A stretch of 47,302 bases of DNA from an uncultured Acidaminococcus sp. (GTDB lineage: Bacteria > Bacillota > Negativicutes > Acidaminococcales > Acidaminococcaceae): positions 1 to 47,302 of the forward strand of contig CAJMHI010000009.1 of assembly GCA_905213155.1 (NCBI GenBank), given 5' to 3'. This document shows, piece after piece, positions 33,352-42,559 of this stretch. Position numbers and translations under genes: made by a program. How positions within the stretch are numbered: the stretch's first letter is position 1; every line of letters starts with the position of its first letter. The notes beneath the pieces are model-generated. The model did not search any database. It saw only the letters and a program-made list of their open reading frames with translations, and was not told the DNA's origin.

Positions 33352-34737
33352 TTACAGGAAGAAGTATTTAAAGATAAACAGCACGGCCAGTACATACATC
33401 AGCTTGCTGATCTTTTCCCGTTTGCCGCACAATACGTTCAGCACCACATAGGAAATGGTCCCGAAGGAAATGCCTTCGGAAATGCTGTACGCAAAGGGCA
33501 TGGCAATGATGGCAATATAAGCGGGAATCGCTTCGCTAAGGTCTCCCATATTGATATTGACCACGGAAGAGAACATTAAGAAGCCAACGACGATCAGCGC
33601 CGGGGCTGTGGCAAAAGAAGGAATGGCCATAAAAAAGGGGGAGAGACATAGCGACAGCAAAAAGAGCACGCCTACCGTGGTGGCGGTCAGTCCTGTGCGG
33701 CCTCCTTCGGCAACGCCAGCGGCACTTTCTACATAGGTGGTGACGGTGCTGCACCCTAAAAGAGACCCTGTCACAGTGGCTGTAGCGTCCGCCATCAGGG
33801 CGCCTCTAATGTGGGGGAGCTGATTGTTTTCGTCCAGCATATTGCTGCGGGTGGCAACGCCGATTAATGTCCCCAAGGTATCAAAGGTATCTACAAACAA
33901 AAAGGCAAAGATAACCGCAAAGAAATTGAGGGAGAATACATGGGAAAAATCCAGCTGCATAAAAAGAGATGCCGGACTTTGTGGCATGAAGGATGCCAGC
34001 CCCTGGGAAAGATCCGGGAAGACGCTGAACGTTCCCAGCTTGGGATCCGGAGTAAACAGGCCTGTGGCCTGGCAGACCATGCCCAAAATCCAGGTAAACA
34101 GGATCCCGAACAAAATATTGCCCCGGACTTTCTTCACCATTAACAGGGCCGTGAACAAAATTCCAATCAAAGACAGGACTACGGTAATCCCCACGCTGTG
34201 GAAGGTGTTTTCTGCCATGGCTTTGGTGAAGGAATAAAGGGAAACTTTCGTAGCCGGGTTTGCTACGATGATGCGGGCGTTTAATAGCCCGATAAAGGCA
34301 ATGAAAAGCCCGATTCCTACAGAAATAGCCTGTTTCAGTGTATGGGGAATGGCATTAAAAATGGCTTCCCGGATGCTGGTCAGCGACAGGATGATAAAGA
34401 TAATCCCTTCAATAAAGACTGCAGAAAGCGCCATTTCCCAGCTGTTTCCCATCTGCAGGCAAACCGTGTAGGCAAAAAAAGCATTGAGCCCCATCCCCGG
34501 TGCCAGGGCAAAAGGATAATTGGCAAATGCCGCCATGAAAAAGGTCCCCAGGGCGGAGGCGATGGCCGTGGCGGTGAGGACAGCGCCTTTATCCATACCC
34601 GTAGCGGACATGATGGCCGGGTTTACAATCAAAATGTAGGCCATGGTCATAAAGGTGGTAATGCCGGCAATAAGCTCCGTACGGACGGAGGTGTGATTTT
34701 CCTTTAGGTGGAAAACCTTGTCTAAAAATGCTTCCAT
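33352..34737 (-). CDS. NCS2/AzgA-type purine permease
   Basis: A 461-residue permease with about 13 membrane segments. The N-terminus has SVRTELIAGITTFMTMAYIL and NPAIMSATGMD, the typical start of the AzgA branch (adenine, guanine, hypoxanthine uptake). Further family blocks are FVDTFDTLGTLIGVA and ESAAGVAEGGRTGLTA. The exact base transported cannot be told. It starts 27 bp after the ttcA stop, so both genes are likely one minus-strand operon. Confidence 0.9.
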   Translation of the reverse strand: MEAFLDKVFHLKENHTSVRTELIAGITTFMTMAYILIVNPAIMSATGMDKGAVLTATAIASALGTFFMAAFANYPFALAPGMGLNAFFAYTVCLQMGNSWEMALSAVFIEGIIFIILSLTSIREAIFNAIPHTLKQAISVGIGLFIAFIGLLNARIIVANPATKVSLYSFTKAMAENTFHSVGITVVLSLIGILFTALLMVKKVRGNILFGILFTWILGMVCQATGLFTPDPKLGTFSVFPDLSQGLASFMPQSPASLFMQLDFSHVFSLNFFAVIFAFLFVDTFDTLGTLIGVATRSNMLDENNQLPHIRGALMADATATVTGSLLGCSTVTTYVESAAGVAEGGRTGLTATTVGVLFLLSLCLSPFFMAIPSFATAPALIVVGFLMFSSVVNINMGDLSEAIPAYIAIIAMPFAYSISEGISFGTISYVVLNVLCGKREKISKLMYVLAVLFIFKYFFL

Positions 34738-34764
34738 GATACGCTTCCTTTCGTAACTGCTTTC

Positions 34765-35553
34765 TTAGTGTTTACCCCAAAACATTTTAAATCGCTGTAA
34801 CATTTCCTTTTGGGCCAGCTTTTCCGGCCACAGCTCTTCTTTGGGATCGTGGCGGAGGGCACTGGACATGTGATCATAAAAATGGGGAATCCGCTGATTT
34901 AGTTCCGCTGCCAGCTCCTTCATACCCTGCCGGTTGGTGGTACCGTCATAGGCACAGGGATTTTTCAGCGGCACTAGATTCAGCTCCTTCCCATAATGGA
35001 TGATTTCTGCTTCCCGGTAAAAGAGCAGGGGGCGGATGACGGTGATTTCGCTTTTGCTCAGGTAGGTCACGGGGAGAAACGTTTTCATCTGCCCGGAATT
35101 AAACAGGTTCAGCATCAGCGTTTCCACGGCGTCATCGTTATGATGTGCCAGTGCTACCTTATTGCAGCCAAGTTCCTTAGCCATCCGGTTCATGGCGGCC
35201 CGACGGAAATAGGCACAGGTGAAGCAGGGAGTATTGCCCCGGTGAGCCCATAATTTTTCAATCGGCACCTTGCCACTATAGTGAGGCAGATGGTACTTGG
35301 CACAAAATGTCTCCAATTCTTTTTGCGGAAATGTGCCTCCCTCAAATTCTCCATCCATGGTGTAGCAGCATAGCGTAAAGTGCTGGGGAGAGTGTTTCTG
35401 GATTTCTGCCAGGGCCGCGGTCATAAACTGGCTGTCCTTACCCCCGGACAGACCAATTAAGATGTTGTCCCCCTCCTGGATCATACCAAATTCGATGATT
35501 GCCCGCCATAGTTTGTTTAACATTGGGGCGGGAACATAAGGCTGCTTAGACAT
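34765..35553 (-). CDS. ttcA: tRNA 2-thiocytidine(32)-type thiolase (TtcA-like)
   Basis: A 262-residue PP-loop ATPase of the TtcA/TtuA group. The PP-loop motif is LSGGKDS near residue 35. Fe-S cysteines are probably those of CFTC (near residue 110) and the Cys in KNPCAYDG. LAHHNDDAVETLMLNLF is the family block. It activates tRNA C32 by adenylation for sulfur transfer. The Fe-S requirement fits a genome with a full SUF operon. It is transcribed divergently from ackA. The distinction from other TtcA-like enzymes is moderately certain. Confidence 0.82.
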   Translation of the reverse strand: MSKQPYVPAPMLNKLWRAIIEFGMIQEGDNILIGLSGGKDSQFMTAALAEIQKHSPQHFTLCCYTMDGEFEGGTFPQKELETFCAKYHLPHYSGKVPIEKLWAHRGNTPCFTCAYFRRAAMNRMAKELGCNKVALAHHNDDAVETLMLNLFNSGQMKTFLPVTYLSKSEITVIRPLLFYREAEIIHYGKELNLVPLKNPCAYDGTTNRQGMKELAAELNQRIPHFYDHMSSALRHDPKEELWPEKLAQKEMLQRFKMFWGKH

Positions 35554-35692
35554 ACCCTCCTCCTTATTCCTTAGTGTTTAAATATTATACTACATCTGGA
35601 CATTTTCGGGGAGATTTGATAAAATTATTCGGTATGATGGGCGTGGACACATCATATTGGCTTAGTATGCAATGAAAGCAGGAGGCAGGAGA

Positions 35693-36889
35693 ATGAAGAT
35701 TTTTGTTGTGAACTGCGGCAGTTCTTCCATTAAATATCAGCTGATTGATATGGAAAATGAATCTGTTATCGCAAAAGGTTTGGTTGAACGTATCGGTATT
35801 GAAGGGTCAGTGCTGACCCATACTCCCGCTGGCAAAAATAAGGTCAGACTGGAAAGTGCCATTCCTGACCATGTGGACGGGATCAAAAAAGTACTGGCTG
35901 CCCTGGTGGATCCCAATCATGGTGTGATCCGCTCCATGGATGAAATCGATGCCGTGGGCCATAGAGTGGTGCATGGCGGCGAAGTGTTCGGGGAATCCGT
36001 TGTGATTACGCCGGAAGTTTTAAAGCAGATTGAGGATCTGAGCGACATGGCGCCGCTGCATCAGCCTGCCAATATTGCCGGCATTCGTGCCTGCCAGAAG
36101 CTGATGCCCGGGACCCCGCAAGTGGCTGCTTTTGATACCGCTTTCCATCAAACCATGCCTCCTGTGGCCTATATGTTTGGCGTGAAATACGAAGAATACA
36201 AAAAGTTCGGGATTCGTAAATATGGATTCCATGGCACCAGCCACAAATTTGTTGCCAATCACTGCGCACAGCTGATGGGCAAGGATATTAAAGATTTGAA
36301 GATCATTACCTGCCATCTGGGCAATGGTTCCAGTATTACGGCGGTAAACGGCGGAAAATCCGTGGATACTTCCATGGGTTTTACCCCTCTGGACGGCGTG
36401 CTCATGGGAACCCGTACCGGGTCCATTGATCCTGCTGTGGTGCCCGTATTGATGAATAAACTGGGCCTTGATGCCGAAGGCGTGGATCAATACATGAATA
36501 AACAATGCGGCGTGCTGGGGATTTCCGGCGTGTCCAGCGACTTCCGGGATCTGGAAGCCGAAGCAGCCAAAGGCAATGACAGATGCCAGTTGGCTCTGGA
36601 TATGTTCTGCTATCAGGTAAAACGCTATGTGGGTGCGTATGCGGCTGCCATGGGCGGCGTAGATGCCATTGTATTCACTGCCGGCGTAGGCGAAAACGAT
36701 CCTCATACCCGTGCCCAGATCTGTTCCGGACTGGAATACATGGGCGTGAAGATTGATGCAGAACGCAACAACGTGCGTGGCAAAGACACGGAAATCAGCG
36801 CAGCTGATTCCAAAGTTAAAGTCTTCCTGATTCCTACTAATGAGGAACTGGCCATTGCCCGGGACACCAACCGTCTGTGTGGCAAATAA
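35693..36889 (+). CDS. ackA: Acetate kinase
   Basis: Interconverts acetyl phosphate and acetate with ATP synthesis. The N-terminus VNCGSSSIKYQLID is the classic AckA opening; FGIRKYGFHGTSH, GNGSSITAVNGGKSVDTSMG and VFTAGVGEND are further signatures. It has 398 residues, the normal length. The ATG at 35693 follows AGGAGGCAGGAG; an upstream in-frame ATG at 35672 lies before this site and is unlikely. No phosphotransacetylase gene is adjacent in the window. Confidence 0.96.
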   Translation: MKIFVVNCGSSSIKYQLIDMENESVIAKGLVERIGIEGSVLTHTPAGKNKVRLESAIPDHVDGIKKVLAALVDPNHGVIRSMDEIDAVGHRVVHGGEVFGESVVITPEVLKQIEDLSDMAPLHQPANIAGIRACQKLMPGTPQVAAFDTAFHQTMPPVAYMFGVKYEEYKKFGIRKYGFHGTSHKFVANHCAQLMGKDIKDLKIITCHLGNGSSITAVNGGKSVDTSMGFTPLDGVLMGTRTGSIDPAVVPVLMNKLGLDAEGVDQYMNKQCGVLGISGVSSDFRDLEAEAAKGNDRCQLALDMFCYQVKRYVGAYAAAMGGVDAIVFTAGVGENDPHTRAQICSGLEYMGVKIDAERNNVRGKDTEISAADSKVKVFLIPTNEELAIARDTNRLCGK

Positions 36890-36902
36890 TAGGGCGGATT
36901 TC

Positions 36903-36931
36903 TTGACAAAGCGCAGCGCTGCCGGTATAAT
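36903..36931 (+). promoter_or_regulatory. Consensus promoter for yceD-rpmF
   Basis: TTGACA (36903-36908), a 17-bp spacer and TATAAT (36926-36931): a full consensus promoter between ackA and yceD. Confidence 0.9.
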
Positions 36932-36946
36932 GTAACGGTTGAACTT

Positions 36947-37447
36947 ATGATTAAGATCAATGTAGCAGAAATCAAAAAAACACTGACAGGATCGGTGGAT
37001 TTCCAGTATGTACTTACGGGCAAAGAACTGGATCTTTTGCCTACGGATGCAGATCTGGAAGGCCCGGTGGAGATCACGGGAACCATCTCTAATGGCGGGG
37101 ACGTATTGCTATTAAAAGCCACGGAACGTTTCGTAGCTCATGGCACTTGTGCCCGTTGCCTGAAAGAGGTGACACTGCCCCTTACCGCAGAAGTGGAAGA
37201 ACGATATTATCCCGCTGGCACGGAAGGGCTGGAAGAAGATGCCTTTACCTATCAGCATGATATGGTTGATGTTACGGATGCTTTGAGGGAATCCCTGCTA
37301 CTGGCTATACCGGACAGAGTTCTGTGCAAGCCGGACTGCAAGGGGATTTGCCCGGTCTGTGGATGCGACCGGAACGTAGTGACTTGTCACTGTGATACCC
37401 GCTCCATTGACCCCAGGCTGGAAGCGCTCAAAGCGCTCTTGAAATAG
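36947..37447 (+). CDS. yceD: DUF177 (YceD) family protein
   Basis: A 166-residue protein of the YceD/DUF177 family, classically encoded just before rpmF, as here. It contains CARCL near residue 67 and a C-terminal cysteine cluster (CKGICPVCGCDRN and CHCD) that probably binds a metal. Family members are linked to 23S rRNA processing or ribosome assembly. It lies under a strong promoter and ends 24 bp before rpmF. Confidence 0.9.
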   Translation: MIKINVAEIKKTLTGSVDFQYVLTGKELDLLPTDADLEGPVEITGTISNGGDVLLLKATERFVAHGTCARCLKEVTLPLTAEVEERYYPAGTEGLEEDAFTYQHDMVDVTDALRESLLLAIPDRVLCKPDCKGICPVCGCDRNVVTCHCDTRSIDPRLEALKALLK

Positions 37448-37471
37448 ATTGAGTGTAGGAGGTGTGACAAT

Positions 37472-37651
37472 ATGGCAGTACCTAAGAGAAAAATGTCCAA
37501 AGCCCGCCGGGATTCCCGTCGTGCCAATTGGAAGCTGAGCGCGCCTGGCATGGTGGAGTGTCCCCAATGCCACGAATTCAAGCTCCCTCATCATGTATGC
37601 CCTTCCTGCGGCTACTATGATGGCAAGGAAGTTGTAAAAGAAGAAGAATAA
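37472..37651 (+). CDS. rpmF: Ribosomal protein L32
   Basis: A 59-residue protein. It starts MAVPKRKMSKARRDSRRANW, the typical L32 opening, and has a zinc ribbon with CPQC and CPSC. A GTAGGAGGTG site precedes the ATG at 37472. It is the last gene of the yceD-rpmF unit, followed by a terminator, so it is separated from the fatty-acid operon downstream. Confidence 0.96.
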   Translation: MAVPKRKMSKARRDSRRANWKLSAPGMVECPQCHEFKLPHHVCPSCGYYDGKEVVKEEE

Positions 37652-37673
37652 GATCCCTCTGGATCTAAGGAAT

Positions 37674-37702
37674 AACGCTGCCTACGGGCGGCGTTTTCTT
37701 TT
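37674..37702 (+). terminator. Terminator after rpmF
   Basis: AACGCTGCC-TACG-GGCGGCGTT hairpin followed by a T-rich stretch. Confidence 0.88.
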
Positions 37703-37834
37703 GATCTTTATTAATCCTGCCAAGTAGCTTATAATGAAAACAAGAAGGGGCAAAAGACCTGCTACACCTTTTTGCTGTTTTTTGAATCCTTATATAAAAT
37801 TTGTACTATTTACGTATTCTGCCAGGTCATGGGG

Positions 37835-37888
37835 TTGTAATCCTGCTATGATTTGCTATAATAAGTACCATGTTATGACTTGGTATTA
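37835..37888 (+). promoter_or_regulatory. fapR promoter with FapR-like operator
   Basis: TTGTAA (37835-37840) and TATAAT (37857-37862) are 16 bp apart. The inverted repeat TAAGTACCA...TTGGTATTA (37862-37888) abuts the -10 element and the expected start site. It resembles the FapR box (TTAGTACC-type half sites), suggesting self-repression relieved by malonyl-CoA. Confidence 0.65.
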
Positions 37889-37903
37889 AAAGTAGGTGGT
37901 AGA

Positions 37904-38494
37904 ATGGGTTCCATTGCACAGAAAAAAGCACGGCAGCAGCGCTTACAGCAGTTGCTGGCAAAAAATCCCTTCTTAACCGATGAGCACTTAGCCGAAACCT
38001 TTCAGGTGAGCATACAGACCATCCGGTTGGATCGGGTGGCACTTGGCATACCGGAATTGCGGGAACGTACCCGGCATATGGCAGAAGATGCCCAGGCCAA
38101 GTTGCAGGCCATAACAAGTGGAGACATCGTGGGGGAACTGATTGACCTGGATGTAGGCAAAAGCGGTCTTTCTATGATGACGGTGGAACGGGATATGGTG
38201 TTCCAGAAAAACGGAGTTTGCCGTGGTCAATATATTTTTGCCCAGGCCAGCAGCCTGGCACTGGCAGTGATTGATGCACCGCAGGCGATGCCCGGGGTGT
38301 GCAACGTAAAATATAAAATCCCCGTGCCGGTAGGAGCCGTCCTGGTCGCACGGGCAGAAGTGGTCCGCAAGCAGGATGATAAATATACCATATGGGTCAA
38401 GATTCGAAACAATCACAAGGAAGTCTTTCGTGCCAAGTTTTTGATTGTTTCTGTCCCGGAAAAGAGGAACCAGGAAAATGAAGATCGCAGTTGA
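37904..38494 (+). CDS. fapR: Fatty acid/phospholipid regulator FapR
   Basis: A 196-residue repressor of lipid synthesis genes. The N-terminal HTH is around FLTDEHLAETFQVSIQTIRL DR. The C-terminal hot-dog fold (GELIDLDVGKSGLSMM, later ASSLALAVIDAP and KYKIPVPVGAVLVARAEV) binds malonyl-CoA, the inducer. It is the first gene of the plsX-fab operon. The ATG at 37904 follows AGGTGGT; the frame also extends to a TTG at 37880 inside the operator, which is unlikely. It overlaps plsX by 17 bp. Confidence 0.93.
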   Translation: MGSIAQKKARQQRLQQLLAKNPFLTDEHLAETFQVSIQTIRLDRVALGIPELRERTRHMAEDAQAKLQAITSGDIVGELIDLDVGKSGLSMMTVERDMVFQKNGVCRGQYIFAQASSLALAVIDAPQAMPGVCNVKYKIPVPVGAVLVARAEVVRKQDDKYTIWVKIRNNHKEVFRAKFLIVSVPEKRNQENEDRS

Positions 38495-39494
38495 TGTAAT
38501 GGGAACGGATTATGGTCCCAGTGAAATCATCAAAGGAGCCCTCCAGGCAGTGAAAGCATATGGCCTGGATGTGGTGCTGGTAGGCGATCAGGACGTTATT
38601 AAAAAGGAACTGGGGAAGGAACAGGAAGAAAACAATCCCCATGTGTACATTCATCACGCCAGCCAGGTGATTGAGATGAAAGATCACCCCGGTATCAGCG
38701 TGCGTAAGAAAAAAGATGCTTCCATTGTGGTGGCGACCCGGCTGCTGCGGGAAAAAGAATGTGATGCCCTGATTTCTTCTGGCAGTACGGGGGCGGCTGT
38801 GGCGGCGGCGCTGTTTGGTCTGGGAAGGATCCAGGGGATTGAGCGCCCCAGTATTGCCACTGTTATTCCCAGTCTTGACGGAGCCACTGTTTTGGTGGAT
38901 TCCGGTGCTGTGGTGGATGCCAAGCCGGAAACTTTGGTGCAAAGTGCCATTATGGGCAGCGTCTATGCAGAATTGCAGCTGGGGATTGCTAAGCCCCGGG
39001 TAGGACTATTGAATATCGGTGAAGAAGAAACCAAAGGCAATGAACAGTGCCTGGCAACCTATCCGCTATTAAAAAAAGATCCCCATATCCATTTTGTGGG
39101 CAACGTGGAAGGCCGGGACATCAACCGGGGTACGGTGGATGTAGTGGTGTGCGACGGCTTTGTAGGCAATGTAGTTTTAAAGACGATGGAAGGCCTAGCC
39201 AAAGCCCTGAGCCAAATGGTGAAGGAAACCCTCCTGGATGGCGGAATCATCGCTAAATTGGGCGCACTTTTGGTAAAACCGGCACTGCTTAAGCTGGGAC
39301 GGCGGATTGATGTGTCCGAATACGGTGGGGCACTCCTTATGGGCGTGAAAGCACCCTTTATCATCTGCCATGGCAACTCCCATGCCAAGGATATCCAATC
39401 TGCCCTGCGGGTGTGTATGGAGCTGACACAAAAAGACGTGGTTGGACGTATTCGCAAAGAAATTTTACATGATGAAGAAAGCGGTGAATTATAA
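38478..39494 (+). CDS. plsX: Acyl-ACP:phosphate acyltransferase PlsX
   Basis: Makes acyl-phosphate from acyl-ACP for phospholipid synthesis. The N-terminus MKIAVDVMGTDYGP and the blocks ISSGSTGAAVAAALF, GLLNIGEEETKGNEQ and VCDGFVGNVVLKTMEG are PlsX signatures. It has 338 residues. The ATG at 38478 lies within the fapR end. It ends 2 bp before fabH, consistent with coupled translation. Confidence 0.96.
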   Translation: MKIAVDVMGTDYGPSEIIKGALQAVKAYGLDVVLVGDQDVIKKELGKEQEENNPHVYIHHASQVIEMKDHPGISVRKKKDASIVVATRLLREKECDALISSGSTGAAVAAALFGLGRIQGIERPSIATVIPSLDGATVLVDSGAVVDAKPETLVQSAIMGSVYAELQLGIAKPRVGLLNIGEEETKGNEQCLATYPLLKKDPHIHFVGNVEGRDINRGTVDVVVCDGFVGNVVLKTMEGLAKALSQMVKETLLDGGIIAKLGALLVKPALLKLGRRIDVSEYGGALLMGVKAPFIICHGNSHAKDIQSALRVCMELTQKDVVGRIRKEILHDEESGEL

Positions 39495-39496
39495 AG

Positions 39497-40507
39497 ATGA
39501 CGCAAACAGCAGTGGGCTTTTTGGGTATGGGCTACTATGTACCTGAAAAAGTACTCACCAATTTTGATTTAGAAAAGATGGTGGATACCAGTGACGCCTG
39601 GATCGTGGAACGGACCGGGATCCGGGAACGGCATATTGCCGCACCGGAACAGGCCACCAGTGATTTGGCTTTTATCGCAGCACAGCGTGCCCTGGATGAT
39701 GCGGGGGTAAAACCGGAAGATATTGACCTGATTGTTTTGGGGACCGCTTCTCCGGATATGGCGTTTCCTTCCACTGCCTGTCTATTGCAGGACCGGCTGG
39801 GATGCACCCATGCGGCTGCGTTTGATTTATCCGCCGGATGCAGCGGGTTTGTGTATGCCTGCGGCATTGCCAGCCAAAGCATTGCCACGGGGCTCTATAA
39901 ACATGTCCTGGTGGTCGGGGCGGAAACCTTGTCCCGTATCTTAAACTGGAAGGACAGAAATACCTGTATCCTCTTTGGAGATGGGGCGGGTGCTGCAGTG
40001 CTGGGTCCTGTGGAAGAAGGGTACGGCATTTTGTCCATTGATATGGGCGCAGACGGCAGCGGTGGAAAATATTTGGATCAGCCGGCTGGCGGCAGCCGTC
40101 GTCCGGCCAGCCATGAGACCGTGGATGCCGTAGAACACACCATTCACATGGTAGGACGGGAAGTCTTTAAGTTTGCTGTGCGTACCATGCCAAAAAGCGT
40201 GCTGACGGCCCTTAATAAAGTGGGTCTGGATCAAAGTGCCATTGATCTTTTGATTCCGCATCAGGCCAATTTGCGGATTATCGATTCTGCTTCTAAGCGG
40301 TTAAAGGTACCTATGGAGAAAATTTTTGTCAACCTGGACAAATACGCCAACACCTCCAGTGGTTCCATCCCCATTGCCCTGTGCCAGGCACGGGACGAAG
40401 GACGGATCCATAAAGGCGATAATGTAGTGATGGTCGGGTTTGGTGCCGGGCTGACGTATGCCACACTGGTTGTGAAATGGCAGAAAGACGAGGTGAAAAA
40501 AGCATGA
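39497..40507 (+). CDS. fabH: Beta-ketoacyl-ACP synthase III (FabH)
   Basis: Condenses acetyl-CoA (or another primer) with malonyl-ACP to start fatty acid synthesis. The catalytic cysteine is C115 in LSAGCSGFVYA, the His is in LIPHQANLRI and the Asn in YANTSSGSIP. It has 336 residues. Its last codons overlap the ATG of fabD as ATGA. Chain-starter preference cannot be told from the sequence. Confidence 0.97.
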   Translation: MTQTAVGFLGMGYYVPEKVLTNFDLEKMVDTSDAWIVERTGIRERHIAAPEQATSDLAFIAAQRALDDAGVKPEDIDLIVLGTASPDMAFPSTACLLQDRLGCTHAAAFDLSAGCSGFVYACGIASQSIATGLYKHVLVVGAETLSRILNWKDRNTCILFGDGAGAAVLGPVEEGYGILSIDMGADGSGGKYLDQPAGGSRRPASHETVDAVEHTIHMVGREVFKFAVRTMPKSVLTALNKVGLDQSAIDLLIPHQANLRIIDSASKRLKVPMEKIFVNLDKYANTSSGSIPIALCQARDEGRIHKGDNVVMVGFGAGLTYATLVVKWQKDEVKKA

Positions 40508-41451
40508 GCAAAATAGCGTTTTTATTCTCCGGACAAGGCTCTCAGGCTGTGGGCATGATGAAAGACCTTTACGAGCAGTATGCCTGCGTGAAAGAAGTCT
40601 TTGATGAAGCCGATGAAGCCCTGGGCTTTTCCATGACAGAATTGATTGCTAAAGGCCCGGAAGAGGATTTACGGCTGACCTATAATACCCAGCCGGCAAT
40701 TCTGACTGCTTCTGTTGCTGCAATGAAAGTTTTGAATGAAAACGGTGTGTTTCCGGACGTAGCTGCGGGCCACAGCCTGGGTGAATATTCCGCTTTGGTG
40801 TGCGCCGGCGCCATGAACTTTGCGGACGCTGTGCGTACTGTGCGCAAAAGAGGCCAGTTCATGCAGGAAGCTGTTCCTGTAGGCGAAGGTGCCATGGCGG
40901 CAATTATTGCCCTGGATACGGATACCATTAAAACCATTTGTGCCGATGTGGAAAAACGCACAGGAAAGGCGGTTCAGGCCGTGAACTTTAACTGCCCGGG
41001 GCAGGTGGTTATCGCAGGCGCAACTGAAGCTGTGCAGGAAGCCGCTGATCTGATGAAAAAAGCAGGTGCCAAGCGTGCTATGATGCTGGCCGTCAGTGCA
41101 CCATTCCACAGCACGCTGATGCAGCCGGCAGCGGACCGCCTGAAAGAAGTACTGGATACAATCATAATTCAAGATGCCAAGATTCCTGTGATGGCCAATA
41201 TCAACGCCAAACCGGAAACCAAGGCCAGTGAAATTCGGGAAAACCTGGTGCAGCAAGCTGCCCACCCCGTACTTTGGGAAGACAGCGTCCGGGCGATGAT
41301 GGCTGACGGCGTGGATACCTATATTGAAGTGGGGCCGGGGAAAGTGCTCACAGGCATGCTCCGGAAAATTGACCGTTCTCTCAAAGGGGAGAACGTGGAA
41401 GACCCTGCTAGTTTGGAAAAAACCCTTGCTTATTTAAAGGAGGTCAGATAA
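40504..41451 (+). CDS. fabD: Malonyl-CoA:ACP transacylase (FabD)
   Basis: Transfers malonyl from CoA to ACP. The Ser nucleophile is S91 in GHSLGEYSALV, with the His in SAPFHSTLM. The N-terminus AFLFSGQGSQAVGM is classic. It has 315 residues. Its ATG at 40504 overlaps the fabH stop, implying translational coupling. fabG follows 1 bp after its stop. Confidence 0.97.
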   Translation: MSKIAFLFSGQGSQAVGMMKDLYEQYACVKEVFDEADEALGFSMTELIAKGPEEDLRLTYNTQPAILTASVAAMKVLNENGVFPDVAAGHSLGEYSALVCAGAMNFADAVRTVRKRGQFMQEAVPVGEGAMAAIIALDTDTIKTICADVEKRTGKAVQAVNFNCPGQVVIAGATEAVQEAADLMKKAGAKRAMMLAVSAPFHSTLMQPAADRLKEVLDTIIIQDAKIPVMANINAKPETKASEIRENLVQQAAHPVLWEDSVRAMMADGVDTYIEVGPGKVLTGMLRKIDRSLKGENVEDPASLEKTLAYLKEVR

Positions 41452-41452
41452 A

Positions 41453-42196
41453 ATGACGTTAGCCGGTAAAGTCGCTCTCGTAACCGGGGGCAGCCGTGGC
41501 ATCGGCCGGGCCATTGCAGTGACACTGGCGAAGCACGGCGCCGACGTAGCCATTAATTATGCGGGCAATACCGCAGCTGCCGAAGCTGTGAAGGCAGAAA
41601 TTGAAGCCATGGGGCGCAAGGCGATCTTGTGTCAGTGCAGCGTGGCAGACAGCGAAGCCGTTGCCAGCATGGTGAAAGACGTTGTAAAAGAACTGGGCCG
41701 TCTGGATATTCTGGTGAATAACGCCGGGATTACCCGGGATGGGCTGATTATGCGTATGAAAGATGACGACTGGGATGCGGTGCTTGCCACCAACCTTAAA
41801 GGAGTATTCAACTGCTCTAAGGCGGTGATGCGTCCCATGATGAAGCAAAAAGGCGGCAAAATCGTCAATATGGCTTCCGTCGTAGGCGAGATGGGCAATG
41901 CAGGACAGGCCAACTATGCGGCGGCAAAAGCCGGCGTTATCGGCCTGACCAAATCCCTGGCCAAGGAAGTGGCTTCTCGGGATATTACCGTCAATGCGGT
42001 AGCACCGGGCTTTATTGCCACCGATATGACCAGCGTTCTTACCGACGAACAAAAGACGGAAATGGAAAAAACCATTCCCCTGGGCCGTCAAGGCCTGCCA
42101 CAGGATGTTGCCAATGCAGTGTTATTCCTTGTCTCCGAGGACGCTGCTTACATAACCGGCCAGGTGTTAAACGTGGACGGTGGCATGGTAATGTAA
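41453..42196 (+). CDS. fabG: 3-oxoacyl-ACP reductase (FabG)
   Basis: NADPH-dependent short-chain dehydrogenase for the first reduction step. The cofactor motif is TGGSRGIGRAI, the catalytic tetrad includes NNAG, the Ser in NMASVVGEMG, and YAAAKAG. The end reads VLNVDGGMVM, typical of FabG. It has 247 residues. AAAGGAGG lies 8 nt before the start, within the end of fabD. Confidence 0.97.
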   Translation: MTLAGKVALVTGGSRGIGRAIAVTLAKHGADVAINYAGNTAAAEAVKAEIEAMGRKAILCQCSVADSEAVASMVKDVVKELGRLDILVNNAGITRDGLIMRMKDDDWDAVLATNLKGVFNCSKAVMRPMMKQKGGKIVNMASVVGEMGNAGQANYAAAKAGVIGLTKSLAKEVASRDITVNAVAPGFIATDMTSVLTDEQKTEMEKTIPLGRQGLPQDVANAVLFLVSEDAAYITGQVLNVDGGMVM

Positions 42197-42233
42197 TTTC
42201 ATTACCCGTATGGATTGAAGGGAGGTGAAACCC

Positions 42234-42479
42234 ATGAGCGAAGAAAGCACTTTTGAAAAAGTAAAGGCGATCGTAGTGGACCAACTGAGCGTTGCTCCTG
42301 AAGACGTAAAGATGGATTCTACGTTTACCGATGATCTGGGAGCTGATTCTCTGGACATTGTGGAACTGATCATGGCTTTCGAAGAGGAATTCAACACTGA
42401 AATCCCCGACGATGTTGCTGAAAAGATCCGCACTGTCAAAGACGCAGTGGAACTGTTGGATAAGGCAAACAAAGACTAA
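42234..42479 (+). CDS. acpP: Acyl carrier protein
   Basis: An 81-residue acidic carrier. The phosphopantetheine site is Ser39 in GADSLDIVELIM. The start at 42234 (MSEESTFEKV) follows GGGAGGTG; a GTG at 42225 overlapping that site would add three residues and is unlikely. Its position between fabG and fabK matches the usual operon order. Confidence 0.97.
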   Translation: MSEESTFEKVKAIVVDQLSVAPEDVKMDSTFTDDLGADSLDIVELIMAFEEEFNTEIPDDVAEKIRTVKDAVELLDKANKD

Positions 42480-42486
42480 AACTTTT

Positions 42487-42518
42487 TTCGGAGAGTCCCT
42501 TTTCAGGGGCTTTCCGAA
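42487..42518 (+). other. Hairpin between acpP and fabK
   Basis: TTCGGAGAGTCCCT pairs with AGGGGCTTTCCGAA through 14 positions, including G-U pairs. No T run follows on the plus strand, so it is more likely a processing or stability hairpin that favours high acpP mRNA than a full terminator. Confidence 0.5.
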
Positions 42519-42559
42519 CTTTATCCTTAGGTCTTTGATCCTGAAATGGGGGATTATTG

